DNA from: Limnephilus marmoratus
Lineage: Eukaryota; Arthropoda; Insecta; Trichoptera; Limnephilidae
DNA: 64,000 nucleotides
Direction of reading: 5' to 3'
Assembly (NCBI GenBank): GCA_917880885.1
Contig: OU862920.1
Coordinates: 38,847,019-38,911,018 of the forward strand
In this document: one piece after another, positions 33,018 through 45,090 of the stretch
Numbering within the stretch: position 1 is the first letter of the stretch
Layout of the letters: each line of letters opens with the position of its first letter
Translations under genes and position numbers: made by a program
Notes under the pieces: generated by a model
Database searches by the model: none
Seen by the model: only the letters and a program-made list of their open reading frames with translations
Told to the model about the DNA's origin: nothing

Positions 33018-33232
33018 AGCACCGTTGTGATTTGAAACTCGATGAAACGAAAAAAGCGACACTAAAAAGAGACCAACATCTATACAATACATACATCTAT
33101 AGGATTTTTAGCCTGCAAGATAATGAGATAGAATAATCGGTCTCCTCTTTGTACGCTGCTTCGTAGCATCCTCACTCTTGTCTACTTTAGTTTTCTGAAG
33201 GTTTCACTTCTACCGCGTGTGAACTGCATACT
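33018..33232 (-). repeat. Dispersed 215-bp repeat, copy 2
   Basis: An inverted copy of 20675-20875. It begins near CACCGTTGTGATTTGAAACT and ends CTACCGCGTGTGAAC. Confidence 0.7.
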
Positions 33233-33720
33233 TGCATTTTTTTCTTACCGTGTTCATACTCGTATTATCAACAATATCTTTAAAAGTATCTACGTAATAA
33301 AAAAAATATTAAAAAAAAAAAACAAAAAGGTCGATACATTGGCTGCTTTTAAATTTTCCACGGTAACGGCATGGCGACGGTAACGCCAAACGCACGCTGC
33401 GTGTCACTTTATTAAAACGAGTGAGGGATAAGAAAATTACTACCTTTTCCTTTGAAGGAAGCAGAAATACGCACATCATGAAATTTGTCTTAACATTATT
33501 AAGTGTGAAAGAAGATTATTTGTGACAAGGAACGCTTATTAACGCTTTTGTGCCGTTACCGTGCCGAATATGTTGTGGGAAAACCAAAAGCTCCCATAGT
33601 AACAGCCTACCGCACCTATAGAGCGCGACTTGGCGTAGAGCAGTAATGTCACGCGTAGCACTTCCGACTAATACTCCACCAGACGGCGTAAATCGTAAAC
33701 CATATTTTATTTATAAATAC

Positions 33721-34455
33721 CATAGACATATGAATATTAATAGACCAGAACATAAAGGTGAGGGGAAGAAACCAACTACAGCGGGGCGCAGAGCGGGAAG
33801 ATGAATTCGGTGATATGTGATTCGTCAATAACTCAATCTGGGAGTATATGGGCATCTCGCATTATAATATCACCATTTAGTTCTTAAAAGTAAATTCTGC
33901 CTTTAATGAATAGACATTTTTACATGGGAGCGCGAATTGCTCGCCGCGAAATGAACAAATTTACAAATTCCAAATACAGCAAAGTAAACATCGCCTATTT
34001 TCATAGTCCAATATTTTGTTGACGTATTTAGTGAAGACACTTTTACAAATGTTTCATAATTTACTTACCCCACAAAACAGCGACGAGCACACACCATGTG
34101 TCTCGAGTGATAGTGTGTGTTACAAAAACGACCATATTATGTGATCTGAATAAGCTTATAATAAAGTAAAATAATGCTTTCCTATGGAATGTAATACGAA
34201 AATTGGGTTTATTCTCTTTTGCACTTCTATTTTTGCACGTTTTCTAAACACAAGCCACTATTTTTGCCGTGTTATTATGTAAAATGCGCCGATGAGTGCT
34301 CGACGCTGGGTCGCAGAAGAATGATGATATCACATTTTTTAGATTCACGCGAAGCCATACTCGATCCCAGCCGGTTCCAATGGAACCGGTATGGGGAGGG
34401 GGAATAATACGCTTTTATCGCTTAGGGCAGGTCTATTAATATTCATATGTCTATG
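33721..34455. mobile_element. 735-bp non-autonomous DNA transposon, TSD ATAAATAC
   Basis: A perfect 26-bp terminal inverted repeat lies at 33721-33746 and 34430-34455, beginning CATAGACATATGAATATT. It is flanked by perfect 8-bp duplications ATAAATAC at 33713-33720 and 34456-34463. The 8-bp duplication suggests a hAT-like superfamily, although the CAT start is not the usual CAG. The interior has no credible frame. It includes a palindrome (CCGGTTCCAATGGAACCGG, about 34371-34389). Confidence 0.85.
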
Positions 34456-34989
34456 ATAAATACCGAAAACTGTTCAGATAATCAAACTTTAAGATACTTA
34501 CTCGTTTTCTTAGGTATCTTTGAGAATTTGATTGAATGTAAAACTTGAAGTTTATGATGTGTAATGATTTTTTTACAGTTTTATTTCACCTAGTTTAATT
34601 TCGACGCATGTTGAACGGTAACGAACATCTCTTTTTCTGTTTTTTTTAAGTGGTAGGTACAACATTACCTGGGTTACAAATAACCGGACAATATTTTAAT
34701 TCACCTCTATTTCAACATTGTAAGTAAGTAGTAAAGTAATATGATATAAATATTTGTTTAACACGTATTTTATATCTTTCAGATCCGATGAATATAAAAT
34801 AGTCCGATTTTTATAAGTGGGTTAATGGGACAAATCGCTATAATGGCAAATAATAAGCCAGTGTGAGGAAAACTACATAATTGTCATAGCTAGAACGCAC
34901 TTAATGAGTTTTTATGAACTTTTAACGTTTACTTATTTAGTGAACTTTTGGGGACGATAATATGAACATTCAAAATATCTATCGCATTA

Positions 34990-35300
34990 TTTTAACGGAA
35001 GACATAACATCATTACATAGTACCTATAAAATGAAGTCGCTCAAAATGTATGTGCGCATAGATCTTTTAAACTACGCCACGGATTTTCATGCGGTTTTCA
35101 CCAATAGATAGAGTGATTCAAGAGGAAGGTTTATATGTATAATACATGATTATTATAGTAGAGAAAACCCGAGAAATTCAAATATTCATAATTCAGGCAG
35201 CTGGCAGCGGGCAGTGGCAAGCGGGTGGTGTGGATTTTATAAAGTTTGGGTAATGGCGTTGTGTTTCGTTAGCCATAGAAACGTGTGGCCGGGTCTGCTA
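34990..35300. repeat. Composite of common dispersed repeats
   Basis: CGCATAGATCTTTTAAACTA through TTTTCACCAATAGATAGAGT to GAGAAAACCCGAGAAATTC looks like a widespread insect repeat end. It is followed by GTTAGCCATAGAAACGTGT and GGCCGGGTCTGCTAG, a piece related in reverse to 61660-61735. Non-coding. Confidence 0.45.
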
Positions 35301-35774
35301 GTTTTATATAAAATTCAAATTAGATATAAGTATAGGCAATTTGCAAATGTACATACATCATACAATTTAAATCAGATACCTATAGTCGCAATAATTAAGC
35401 AACTACTTATAACAATGCCTACGCAATGTGCTAAATATGCCAAAAATAGAAACACAAATATTACGAATATACCTACCTGTATAAGTATTCATAATTACGA
35501 GATTTAAACATAACACAATTATTGTTTAGGTATTTCATTTTTGCATTGTTTATCATGTTTATAAATACATATTTTTTATATTTATGATATATTATTTTAA
35601 TATTATGATAGAAACATTATAAAGACAAATAATATATATGTAATAATCCAATAAGCAATTGACAAATAAATGTTTTTATTATTTTTATAATACCTATGCT
35701 AAAAGCGTTTAATATTATTGATTTACGAAAATGAACATTGATATAAATGACCATAAATCAATAGATATTATATA

Positions 35775-36140
35775 CAGGGTGTTTAGGGAGGTACTTGACT
35801 TACTTTAACCAGTGATTCCTGGCATTATTTGGAATAAAAAATTAAAATTAAATTTTGGTCTCCGGTGACATTTTTGATGTTTTTTTATTTATTTTTTTCT
35901 ACAAAAACATTAAAAATGGTAGGTGTTGGATAGTTGGAGGCGGGATTAGGGGTTGGTCGGTTACTCGGCTGAGTGACCAGTATGCGGAAAAAAAAATTGT
36001 TTGATTTTGAAGAAAAAAAATTTGAAAAAAAAAAGTCATCGAAAAAGTCACCGGAGACCAAAATTTCATTTTCTTTTTTTACTCTAAATAATGTCAGGAA
36101 TCACTGGTTAAAGTTAGTCAAGAATGTCCATTAACACCTG
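35775..36140. mobile_element. Tc1/mariner-like MITE, copy 1 (worn)
   Basis: Begins CAGGGTGTTTAGGGAG after TA and has long inverted arms (TTAACCAGTGATTCCTG paired with CAGGAATCACTGGTTAA). The right end reads CACCTG rather than CACCCTG and its TA is displaced. Same family as 45782-46096. Confidence 0.75.
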
Positions 36141-36301
36141 TGTATGGTACCAATTCAGTTTATACCTATCTTACTAATTACTTTTTAGCAACATTTCATA
36201 CAATACTTTCGCATGAGTAAAAATATACATTTTACAATTCTATCGCCAACAACAATGATAATAAATAAATGTCTACTAAATGAATATATAAAAGTTCTTA
36301 C

Positions 36302-36383
36302 TTGAAGATGTCGCCGGCCGCATATCCGACTCCACGGTCCAGGAACTGCTCGCGCTCTTCATCATGCTGCTGGCGAACGTGAA
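36302..36383 (-). CDS. Candidate short internal exon of an unidentified gene
   Basis: An 82-base GC-rich island in AT-rich DNA. On the minus strand it sits between acceptor GTCGTTGACAG and donor GTAAGAAC and has one open phase, giving HVRQQHDEEREQFLDRGVGY then AAGDIF with split codons at both ends. The composition and the two good splice sites suggest a real exon, perhaps of a gene whose other exons lie outside the window. The plus strand is also open across it (including QELLALFIMLLAN) but has poorer splice sites. No family was recognised. It is out of phase with the upstream end required by the tll DNA-binding exon, so it is not the missing tll exon. Confidence 0.35.
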
Positions 36384-37957
36384 CTGTCAACGACGTCAAC
36401 AATTTTTGCAAATCAATTGTACTTCAATAATCTATAAATTCTAATTTCCAATAGCATTCCATGGCTGAACTCGCAATAAGGGTAGGTGACGTTTGGTTTT
36501 ATTGTTGATATTCAACGTTTTTACTTTCTTCTTGGTCCTGATTCAACTCCTCTCTTCAAAACACATAACAAATGTGTGCACAAAAGAATTTCGTTCACAC
36601 GAAGCAGCTACTCGCAATTTTACCTGTTAATAAAACAAAGACATATTATTGCAAATGTTAAGTCTGCAACCAGTAACATGGGAAGGACAATACGAAAACA
36701 ATCGCCTGTTTACCCCCAATGGAATAACGTCTCTTACGCATTTGTTATAGGTAAAATTTCATTGAAAATGAAACATTTTATACGCAATTTCAAGAGTCAT
36801 CGAAAGTGTAACATGTATTGTGGAAAATTTAGAATTGCTTCGAGTGGCAAAGGGCACTCTAAATTAACAGATCGCTTTGTTTAAATTCATTTTGTTAAAT
36901 GGAGACCCTCAGTGGTTGTTGAATGCAATTCGATAATTTTCATTTAGAACACCCCTTTGTGAGCGATGTGTGCGCGGAATTCATTATTGAAAAATATAGT
37001 TAATGTACGCAACAAATTTGCAAGGAAGAAATGCTTTACATTCGTGATTTTATTAAAAGCAAAATAATCATTTTAAAACACTTGGTATTCGCAATTACTA
37101 ATTACCAAAGCGATCGCCGATATCTACGTAGATAGGTAAAAATATAAGTTAGCAATTGCCTACTTTTGGTTTAAAAGATGTCCCACTTTCAATTTGTTTG
37201 CAATTTCCAATTTCTGTTCATACCTACTTTCATTTTTTTCATAAAATTTTTAATCTTCTGCGCCTGTCTACATCTTTGAATACTTCACAGTTCAGAAAAC
37301 AAGTCGGCAAGCTAAACAAGGAATGGACCTAATCTCAGGATTTAATCTGGCTTAAGAACAAGCGAAAATATCGGTCAAGCATGTCGTAGCTCCTAGTTTT
37401 TTTTCTGCCGGCGCGGGAATATTAAAGGGAAAAATGTAAGAAAAAACGCAAATTTTAAGAATGCATTTGTCCAATATCTTAAAATATCCTTTCAAATGTT
37501 AAACCATTGTTTGTGAGCTACTGAATCAGATACCGAGTTAGCTTTTGGGGGGATAGAGATGGGCCATTTTATTTTGGTTTACTACTGCCTCCTATTACAT
37601 TTTTAGAAAAAAAAATGGGAATAGATTATAGGTGTTTACCCCAAACCATTATTATCATAATACAATTCTTATACCTCTACTAGTAGACGTAGGATATCTG
37701 ATGATCAGCTTTTTTAAATTTTATTTAATTTTGTTCCTTCTCTACCTTTTCTTTATCGGCAGAATGTTTAAATATTGAAAAGGCAGTTCAATAAATTTAT
37801 TTTGGTATTCCTGATTTTCCAATGCAAATAAAAAGCGATTTAAAAAAAATGTTAATAGATTAAGATTTTTGATATTGTTATTGTTTGTAATCTTATGCAT
37901 AAAAATGGGTATGTTATATTGGTCTGTCTATGTATTTTATACCTTTGTATCGTAGTT
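36384..37957. other. Unassigned stretch
   Basis: Includes a 132-residue plus frame (36486-36884) with no recognisable domain or splice context. No repeats with partners in this window were noticed. Confidence 0.4.
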
Positions 37958-37958
37958 A

Positions 37959-38123
37959 GGGAACGTACCCATACTACGTGACCTCTTCGGGGGGGGGTGT
38001 CTTCAAAATGTCACGCTTGGTACAAATGAGCGGCGGTTTGCTTAGGATTTTGGTCACCGGGGGGGGGGGGGGGGGGTTAAAAATTGCAAAAAAAAATTGG
38101 TCACGTAGTATGGGTACGTTCCC
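37959..38123 (+). mobile_element. Harbinger-like MITE with G-tract, copy 1
   Basis: The ends GGGAACGTACCCATACTACG and its reverse complement form an inverted repeat of about 24 bp. Left flank TTA, right flank TTT. The interior has a 17-base or longer G run near 38060-38077. It is the inverse of 38382-38552. Confidence 0.7.
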
Positions 38124-38381
38124 TTTCTTGAAATGTTATTCACCTACCTGTATTTGTATGTATATCTAGGAGTATGTGTGCTTTAGTGTTATATTTATAT
38201 TGTTAAATTGTCCTGCTGACGAACTGCTTTGGCAGTTTAGTGGTTGCTTAAAATGAAGAATAAAAAAAGCACCAAATTGTTTAAGAACATAATACGCATT
38301 TATATGCCCACATCACATGTCCAAACATTTTGGAAGAAAAACACTGTCTTGAGATTATCTTTTGTAAATGAAACCTACTTA

Positions 38382-38552
38382 GGGAACGTACCCATACTAC
38401 GTGACCAACTTTTTGCAATTTTTAACCCCCCCCCCCCCCCCCCCCCCCCCGGTGACCAAAATCCTAAGCAACCCGCCGCTCATTTGTATGGAGCGTGACA
38501 TTTTGAAGACCCCCCCCCCCCTAAACGTGTCACGTAGTATGGGTACGTTCCC
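38382..38552 (-). mobile_element. Harbinger-like MITE with C-tract, copy 2, TSD TTA
   Basis: The same inverted termini, flanked by TTA at 38379-38381 and 38553-38555. A 3-bp TTA/TAA duplication is typical of PIF/Harbinger. The interior is the reverse complement of copy 1 with a C run of more than 20 bases at about 38427-38450. The two copies are 258 bp apart and convergent. Confidence 0.75.
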
Positions 38553-38555
38553 TTA

Positions 38556-40084
38556 GGTACATAATGCGGGTTATTTTAATTTTAAAAAGTAAAGAATTGG
38601 TGTAGGTGCAAATCTTACAGGTTCATCATCTACTCTGTCTGAAGTAGGTACATACTTGTAGGTACAAGGTAAGTAATAATAATAATATGTAGTTAAATAC
38701 AGTATGCGCAAAATTCAAATGCCGACCTGAACTTGATACGATCAATTCTCGCGCAAGTATACAGTCACATTACTGCCTTTACAATGACGGTAAGCGAAAG
38801 AGAAAGACGGGGAAAACATACGTGCGACAGAGAAAGGCCGGGGAGGCATGCCGCTTTTCGGACCTTAAACTCGCCTATTGCGAAGATTCCTGTCAAACAA
38901 CGTATCAGGTTGGCATTAAAGTTTGGCGCTTACTGTACCTATATGTAACACATGGAAGATCTTTGCTATTTAGATATCTATACACCATATCTATAGTTTC
39001 GTGCTTAATTCGAATTAGTACACAATAGTCCAATTAGGTTCCTGAATGACAAAAATGTTAATAATTTAAATGTTTGAATTAAATAGACCATTAAAGAAAA
39101 CGATTTTTCACGGTTTTAAAGTTAACTTTGGTAAACATTTGTGAGTTAACGATAATAAATTTATATATTTTAATATAATAGAAAAAAAACATTTTTAATA
39201 ATAAAAAACAAAATATTAAGAAAGCATTTTGATAGGCTTAAATTTAAATTACACAGGACCGAATTGAAAAACACGCTATCCATTATTTTATATTTCATTA
39301 TATTTGCGTAGTGGTTTGTGTAAGATAATATTTGAAAGGAAATTAACAATGACTGATGAAAAATTATTTACTGTGTCGATAATCAAATAATTTATATACC
39401 TATTAACACCATAAACCTAAAACTAAAAGAGTGTCTCTCTCTACTCGTAAAATAAATAAAAAAATCGTATAACTATTCGTTATATATATATATATTTGGT
39501 TACAAAACAAATGACAATAAATAAAATTTATAATAACAGGGACAGATTCACATATTCAGTTTAGAAGTAGGTACAAGTGACAATGATGTAGTGCTAAAAT
39601 AGAACGAAGTGATTCATACAATTTTTATCACAAAATTATTTTTATCACTTAACTTAATTAATTAATCTGTAGGTACTATTTGTACAATGTTATATGTCAT
39701 CAAAGGAATCGTGAGGAATAGGATGTAAATCGCACAGGGTTGTAGGGTTGTAAAAGTAAAGTGGTGTTTATGAATCAATTTCGCCAATGTTTTAAAGTCA
39801 TAATATTTCAAACATACGTGCAACTACAAAAATATTATTATTTGTCTAAATTCAACATTAAAAATATTACATTACCTGCATCTTGTGAAAAACAAAATCA
39901 TGGAACCTTTGCTGGTTGTACTACCATTGCTACTGATTTTTAAAAAAATACCTTGATGTTTCACATTGACAGTTGGTATTCAGTAATAACAAGAGAAATA
40001 ATATAAAATGAAACAATTCTAATTTTTAATCACTGATTTTGCTGATGTAATTTGAGATTTTTACGGCCAAAAGCATCATGAGAT
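38556..40084. other. Unassigned AT-rich stretch
   Basis: Nothing gene-like. A GC-moderate patch at 38720-38930 contains short plus frames with no motif. A TA microsatellite lies near 39480-39495. Confidence 0.4.
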
Positions 40085-40175
40085 CTGATGATGAACACAG
40101 TGACTCTGTCCGAAACGTTACCTACAGAAGGAGGTAGTGCAACATTACATAATACCCCAAAAATAAATCACGATA
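40085..40175 (+). repeat. Repeat with CTGATGA...GAAAC motif
   Basis: CTGATGA (40085-40091), a 20-base linker able to form an ACAG/CTGT stem, then GAAACG (40112-40117). An A-rich tail including AAAAATAAATCACGATAAAT follows. It resembles the foldback repeats at 4.9, 6.6, 13.5 and 45.1 kb. Confidence 0.5.
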
Positions 40176-41609
40176 AATAATTCTAATTTTATAGCTTTAA
40201 ACTAAATCAATGTTTCGCTTTACGCGAGAATCCAAATAAGTGCTTAAAAACAAAGTTATTTTTAATTTCATTTACCATTCTGTTAAATCATAAAGAATAA
40301 TATTAAATAACTTACCACAAAATTACACTGCTATAAAATAGAAGAAAAATAACTTTCACTCAATACAGCACTTGAAATAAAAGTATTTGCACAACAAAAC
40401 TTAAATTAAATATTTTTACATATAAAAAAATCGATTCATTAAACTTTTTCGGCGGTAACTTAAACTTTTTTAACAGTCGTTAGAGTTTTCAACCCTGCTG
40501 GGTGTGTTCTGTTACTAGCGTGTTATGTCAGCGGGAAATGAGGTAACGTGGCGGTAATGGGTGCATCCCCACACAGTCAACCCCCTCCCCTCGTGGTGGG
40601 TCGGCAGTCCGCTGGAGGAACCTCCCCAATCATTGGAAAAAAGACACCATTCAATTAGCCACTCTTTAAAAATAAATTCCGGGGGTAAAGTGCACTAATT
40701 TCGGAAGGGAATTCTACATAACTGTAGAAGTAAAAAAATAAATCACTTATATTTGAATTTTTAATTTGTTTTCGTGAATGAATGCAAATCTTGGAGAAGA
40801 AATAAACCCACCTACCGATATTTTTATTTTTATTTATTTACTTAACGCCGAGAAGGCTTTAACATGATTGGAGGTAGTAAGTACATTTTTAATTTCTATT
40901 TATATTATTTCTTTGAATATGGCTTTGCAACGCATGCTGGTAACCAGCTAATATATATACATAAAAATGAATCCCTGTTTCCCTTGGTCACGCCATAACT
41001 TCAGAATGACTTTACCTATTTCATTCATCTTTTATTTTAAGTTTTCTAATACTTTGTAGAAAGTTTTGACGGAAAGAAAAATTAAGAAAATTTGCTCAGA
41101 AAATTGGATAGTTTTTTTTTAATTAAAAGAATTATCTGGAGTTTTTAAATTATAGATATTTTAAATAGGTACCTACCTATGTTAGGTACCAAATTTGATT
41201 GATTGTTCTTATGATATACAAAAATGAATATTTATAATATACGAAAAATTAAAGTTTTAATACAAAAATTGTAATATGTTGCACGCGAGCTGTTTGAAAA
41301 CTGAATGTCCTGGGACTGAATATATGGAGCGGGAGAGGGTGGGCGGGGAAGGTGGAAGGGGAACGCGGGAGGGGAAAGGGATGCGGGAGGGGAACGGAAA
41401 GGACATGCAGGGGGAAACAATTTATTTCTTTGAATATGGCGTTATGGCCACCTAGTGACAGATAATTTTTAAACTTAAGAAAGAAGATAAAAATAAAATT
41501 ACATATGATAAAAAATGCATACAAGTCATACAAATGCAAAAAGCAGAAACTGAAAAATACAGTGATTTGAGAGGTTTACAAAAATACTAGATGTGTTTAG
41601 GAATAGTGT
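40176..41609. other. Unassigned stretch
   Basis: A GC-richer patch at 40450-40640 lacks a credible frame and could be a promoter or unique region. A purine-rich GGGAGGGGAA tract lies at 41320-41410. Text near 40960-41100 resembles a widespread insect repeat. Confidence 0.35.
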
Positions 41610-43390
41610 TTGAATAAATGTTTTACATTATCTATAAAACTCGCCCAGTTTGATATTAAATACGTCAACATCACTCGAGTAGGTTCCTACTGATTTCCCG
41701 TAGTGTGAAATCGTTGTTTCGGAGAGTGGGCATTGTATTACGATTATGAATGCTGCAGTAGAATAGTGTATTTTGCTTGTTGAACAGTCGAATTTAGAGT
41801 TTAGTATTTTTAATAAAAAGATTAAATCGTTTATTTTACGTCTGTCATCTAATGTATGTACCTATTTTTAGAATATTTACTAAGAAATTATATTTTAAGT
41901 CTTCTATAGTGGGATATTTAATTTACAGTTTATAAAACGCAGAGTTTTTTGTATTCGCTCAATGTTATTAATATGAATTTTGTAAGTTGGAGACCAAACT
42001 ACTTAGTCATATTCAATTAGGTTTCTAACTATTAAATAGACTAGAGAGACGTACAATAGTTTAATGGCTTGTAAGGAATTAAAGTTATTGGTTGTTCTTA
42101 AGAGGGCATTACCAGAGAAAGCCGGAAATACGTCATTTTCAAAAAAGTTTTTAGACGTATTGACTCTTTTCCACAAAAAATTATAAATGGATTTCGAAAG
42201 ATTGTTCTTTTATCTAGCATAGTTATGTAATAAATGTTTAGATTTTTTTTAATTTTTAGTATAATAAGGTTATTCCATAGGTCGTTGGCAGATTTGTTAA
42301 ATTTTCAAAAAAGTTTTTGTATTATACCACACCCATTTCAAATAATGTAATCATGCAGTAAAATAAATCAATACATTATCTAGCAAAGTTGTGTATTAGA
42401 ATTTTAATTTTAGTTTCAATAAAATCATTAAAAAATATGTACGTTCATGTGTTTCTTGACGAAAATTGGTCCATTTGTGTATTTATTTGCGCACTTACAA
42501 ACTAATATATTTCAGATTTTTTTAACATTATTATTAAATTTAGACATTATTGAAAAATGATAAATACTTATAATCAAAAAATAATTACAAAAAGTACATT
42601 ATTTTAATAGTTTTATCATCACGCCTTTCAGCATTTTTGGATGAAGGTATAAATTAAAGCTAATTTGGATTGAAATAAATTCGATATTGAGTTATAATTT
42701 AAAAAAAGCTGCTACGGAGAATAATCAATCTTTCTCATTGTAACCGCCCTGCACGATCGGAAGAACAACTTTCGACGAAATGTGGATTTTCGTCCGCTGG
42801 CTGGTTAAACGCTCTTAAAGACTCTGCAACCGGACTCAAAAAGAAGAAGATGGAGAGATACGAAATTTTTATTGTTAGAGGAGAGCGCTAACATTTACGA
42901 AATCGATGCGAAAAAAGCGAAAATGTTTAATAAAACACGACTCGATTAAAATAGAGCAAAAATCTCGTAGGCATTGTCTTAAACAGCATTTAAAGAAACA
43001 TTGTGATTTTTTTCGTACAAAATAACTGAAACAAACGTGTTTATAATAATTTTTGGAGCATACTTTGCGATATTTTTCTAACGAGGGAATTTCTAGATTT
43101 ATCTTCCGAGAGAATTATCTTCCGGCGCGGGCAATGTCTAGATATTATCTTCAAGAATAACATATATTTTTTAAGAGCTTTAAAACTTACCGTGTTTGGG
43201 AGATATGTAAGAAATCGGTAGAAATTCGGGTTGCGGGCCCTTAATACGAAGCCTAGTGTTTTCATACCTTTGTTCACAATTTGGAGGATTTGATCGGCGA
43301 AACTTAGTTTTTCATCGAAAATAATTCCGATATCCGATTGAACTGAAACTCGGCAGATAGGCTCGTTGTCGATGACAATGCATTCTTTTT
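41610..43390 (-). pseudogene. Decayed LINE reverse transcriptase split by later insertions
   Basis: The minus strand at 43390-43245 reads through worn RT thumb sequence (IDNEPICRVSVQSD, GIIFDEKLSFADQILQIVNK, GMKTLGFVLR). At about 42115-41610 the same type of protein resumes (NLIEYDYVVWSPTYKIHINN, DDRRKINDLIFLLKILN), which matches the C-terminal part of a non-LTR reverse transcriptase. Between them lie the TTAA MITE (42819-43240) and about 700 bp of other DNA. That the two pieces are one element is inferred from order and direction. Many stops are present. Confidence 0.5.
42819..43240 (+). mobile_element. TTAA-target MITE, copy 5
   Basis: Flanked by TTAA at 42815-42818 and 43241-43244, with ends related to copy 3 (ACTCTGCAACCGG, and TTGCGGGCCC on the right). 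The body includes GAAGAAGATGGAGAGATACG and the shared core. Confidence 0.65.
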
Positions 43391-44727
43391 ATGGTACTCA
43401 CATACATACACGTGCGTATTTTTCTGAAATCGAATGTTAATAAATTTTAAAATTTACAGCAGTTAATTTAAGAAATCAATATCGGTACCATGCAATTAGG
43501 ATTTGGCTTAGGTATTAGCGGTGTTTACTCACTGTTGTCAGTCCCTGGAGAGAAAGGTTCAACCTTCAGCTAAAATAATAATAAAAAAAACTTGGATATT
43601 GGCTACTAACCGGCACAAGAAATGGCTTAACTATGTCGAAAATTGAAAATAGATATAAGCAGTATAGAAAAAAAAACTTTTTTTATAGGTTTTTTTTTTT
43701 ATCATATCTACAAACAACTATTTTAACTATGTAATTGTGATAAAAGGTTTATATCTTATTTTACTTACCTATCATGTAGAAGTAGGTACCTATGTATCTC
43801 CAGAAGTTAATGCACCTTTCCCTCGGATATCCTATGAATAAATGGTGTCCGGAAAATCATAATGCAAGCTGAAAACTGGCAGGTACCTAAATCAAATTCA
43901 GATTTGAAGTCCATTTTATGATAAAACTTTTTTGATTATGAGCTTTCGTTTTAGAATAAATCGAGTCCGAAGTAAAAATTTATTGGTTATATTTTTTTTA
44001 AATCGGTTGCTGAAGGATTAATATCACCTGGTTAATGTCTTCTTAATTTCGACTTGTAGAGTTTAGTAACTTTTATAATTAAATTCTCAGATCTTTTTTT
44101 AGTTTCTTTGTGTTCCCTACGTGCTGTAAATTGTTCAGTTTCTCGCTGGTACTTTAAACTTTACACACAATTGACACAATACGGGTTCATAAATAATTAT
44201 TTTTAAAACTTTTATTTATGGGTTCCAATACTTGAAAATCTAATTTTTCTTTAAATAATTTCACATAAGTAGTATTATCTATTTTAATGTACGTGTTTTA
44301 TCTATTCTAATGATGTTATTTGTTCAAGGCCATTATCAAAACGCCAAACAAGTTGTCACAATAATAAAATACAAATTCCAGAACTTAACAGTAACTTTGT
44401 ATTTTTGTGTTCCAATATGAATAAATAAATAATTTTGTGATGAATAAATAAATAATAAAAAACTATTTTAAAATTGGGATTAAAAATTTACAAAAATAGC
44501 TAGCTCAAGAATACAGTGGCAGCTCTCGACTTATCAGTGAGCTAAAGTGCTAAAGTTTTATCTGATTTTTTTTAAATTTTTTTATTTTTATTTCACTATT
44601 TAATTTTTTTGCATTGAGATTTTTTAGCATTCAGAATTTCAGAAAAACATTGCAATAAAAATCTAATTGACGAAGAACATTATACTAATAAATGTAAATG
44701 AAATATAAAACAGATTAAGAGACAGAA
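43391..44727. other. Unassigned AT-rich stretch
   Basis: No gene or repeat partner recognised. Confidence 0.4.
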
Positions 44728-44812
44728 AAATAAAAGGGTAACGGTCGCAACTTGGAATCGAACCCAGAATCTCTTGTCTTCCCAGGACAGAGCCAAACAC
44801 CTAACATACTGG
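44728..44812 (-). other. tRNA-like sequence (pseudogene or SINE head)
   Basis: The minus strand contains a B-box-like GGTTCGATTCC and an anticodon-arm-like TGTC CTGGGAA GACA, which would give a GGG anticodon (proline). The acceptor and D arms do not pair properly, so a functional tRNA is unlikely. Confidence 0.3.
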
Positions 44813-45090
44813 CAGTGAACTCGACAACATTTAAATTTCACAAAAATAAAAAATCAATTAATCTACTTTTTACATAATAACTTAATAGCGCGAATCTGGT
44901 GATAACAATAAACGATTGTACTAAAGTTTATTCCCGATTACACAATAATTTTATTTCCCGATTAAATTCACGGAAATTATGCTACAAAAGTAACGACATA
45001 TTTCTCGTAAAATTAAAAAAAAATTACTCTAAGTTTGCTAACAGGTATATCTCAAAAATTCTTACAAGTCCTACCACCTTCTATATACCC

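Noticed and set aside
36302..36383. Using this exon as the missing first exon of tailless
   Set aside because: Its donor leaves two bases of a codon, but the tll DNA-binding exon needs one base. It also has no start codon in phase and its own acceptor site.
36486..36884. 132-residue plus-strand open frame
   Set aside because: No recognisable domain, no codon bias against flanking DNA, no splice or promoter context.
38244..38498. 84-residue plus-strand frame with a proline run
   Set aside because: The proline run is simply the C-tract of the MITE at 38382-38552.
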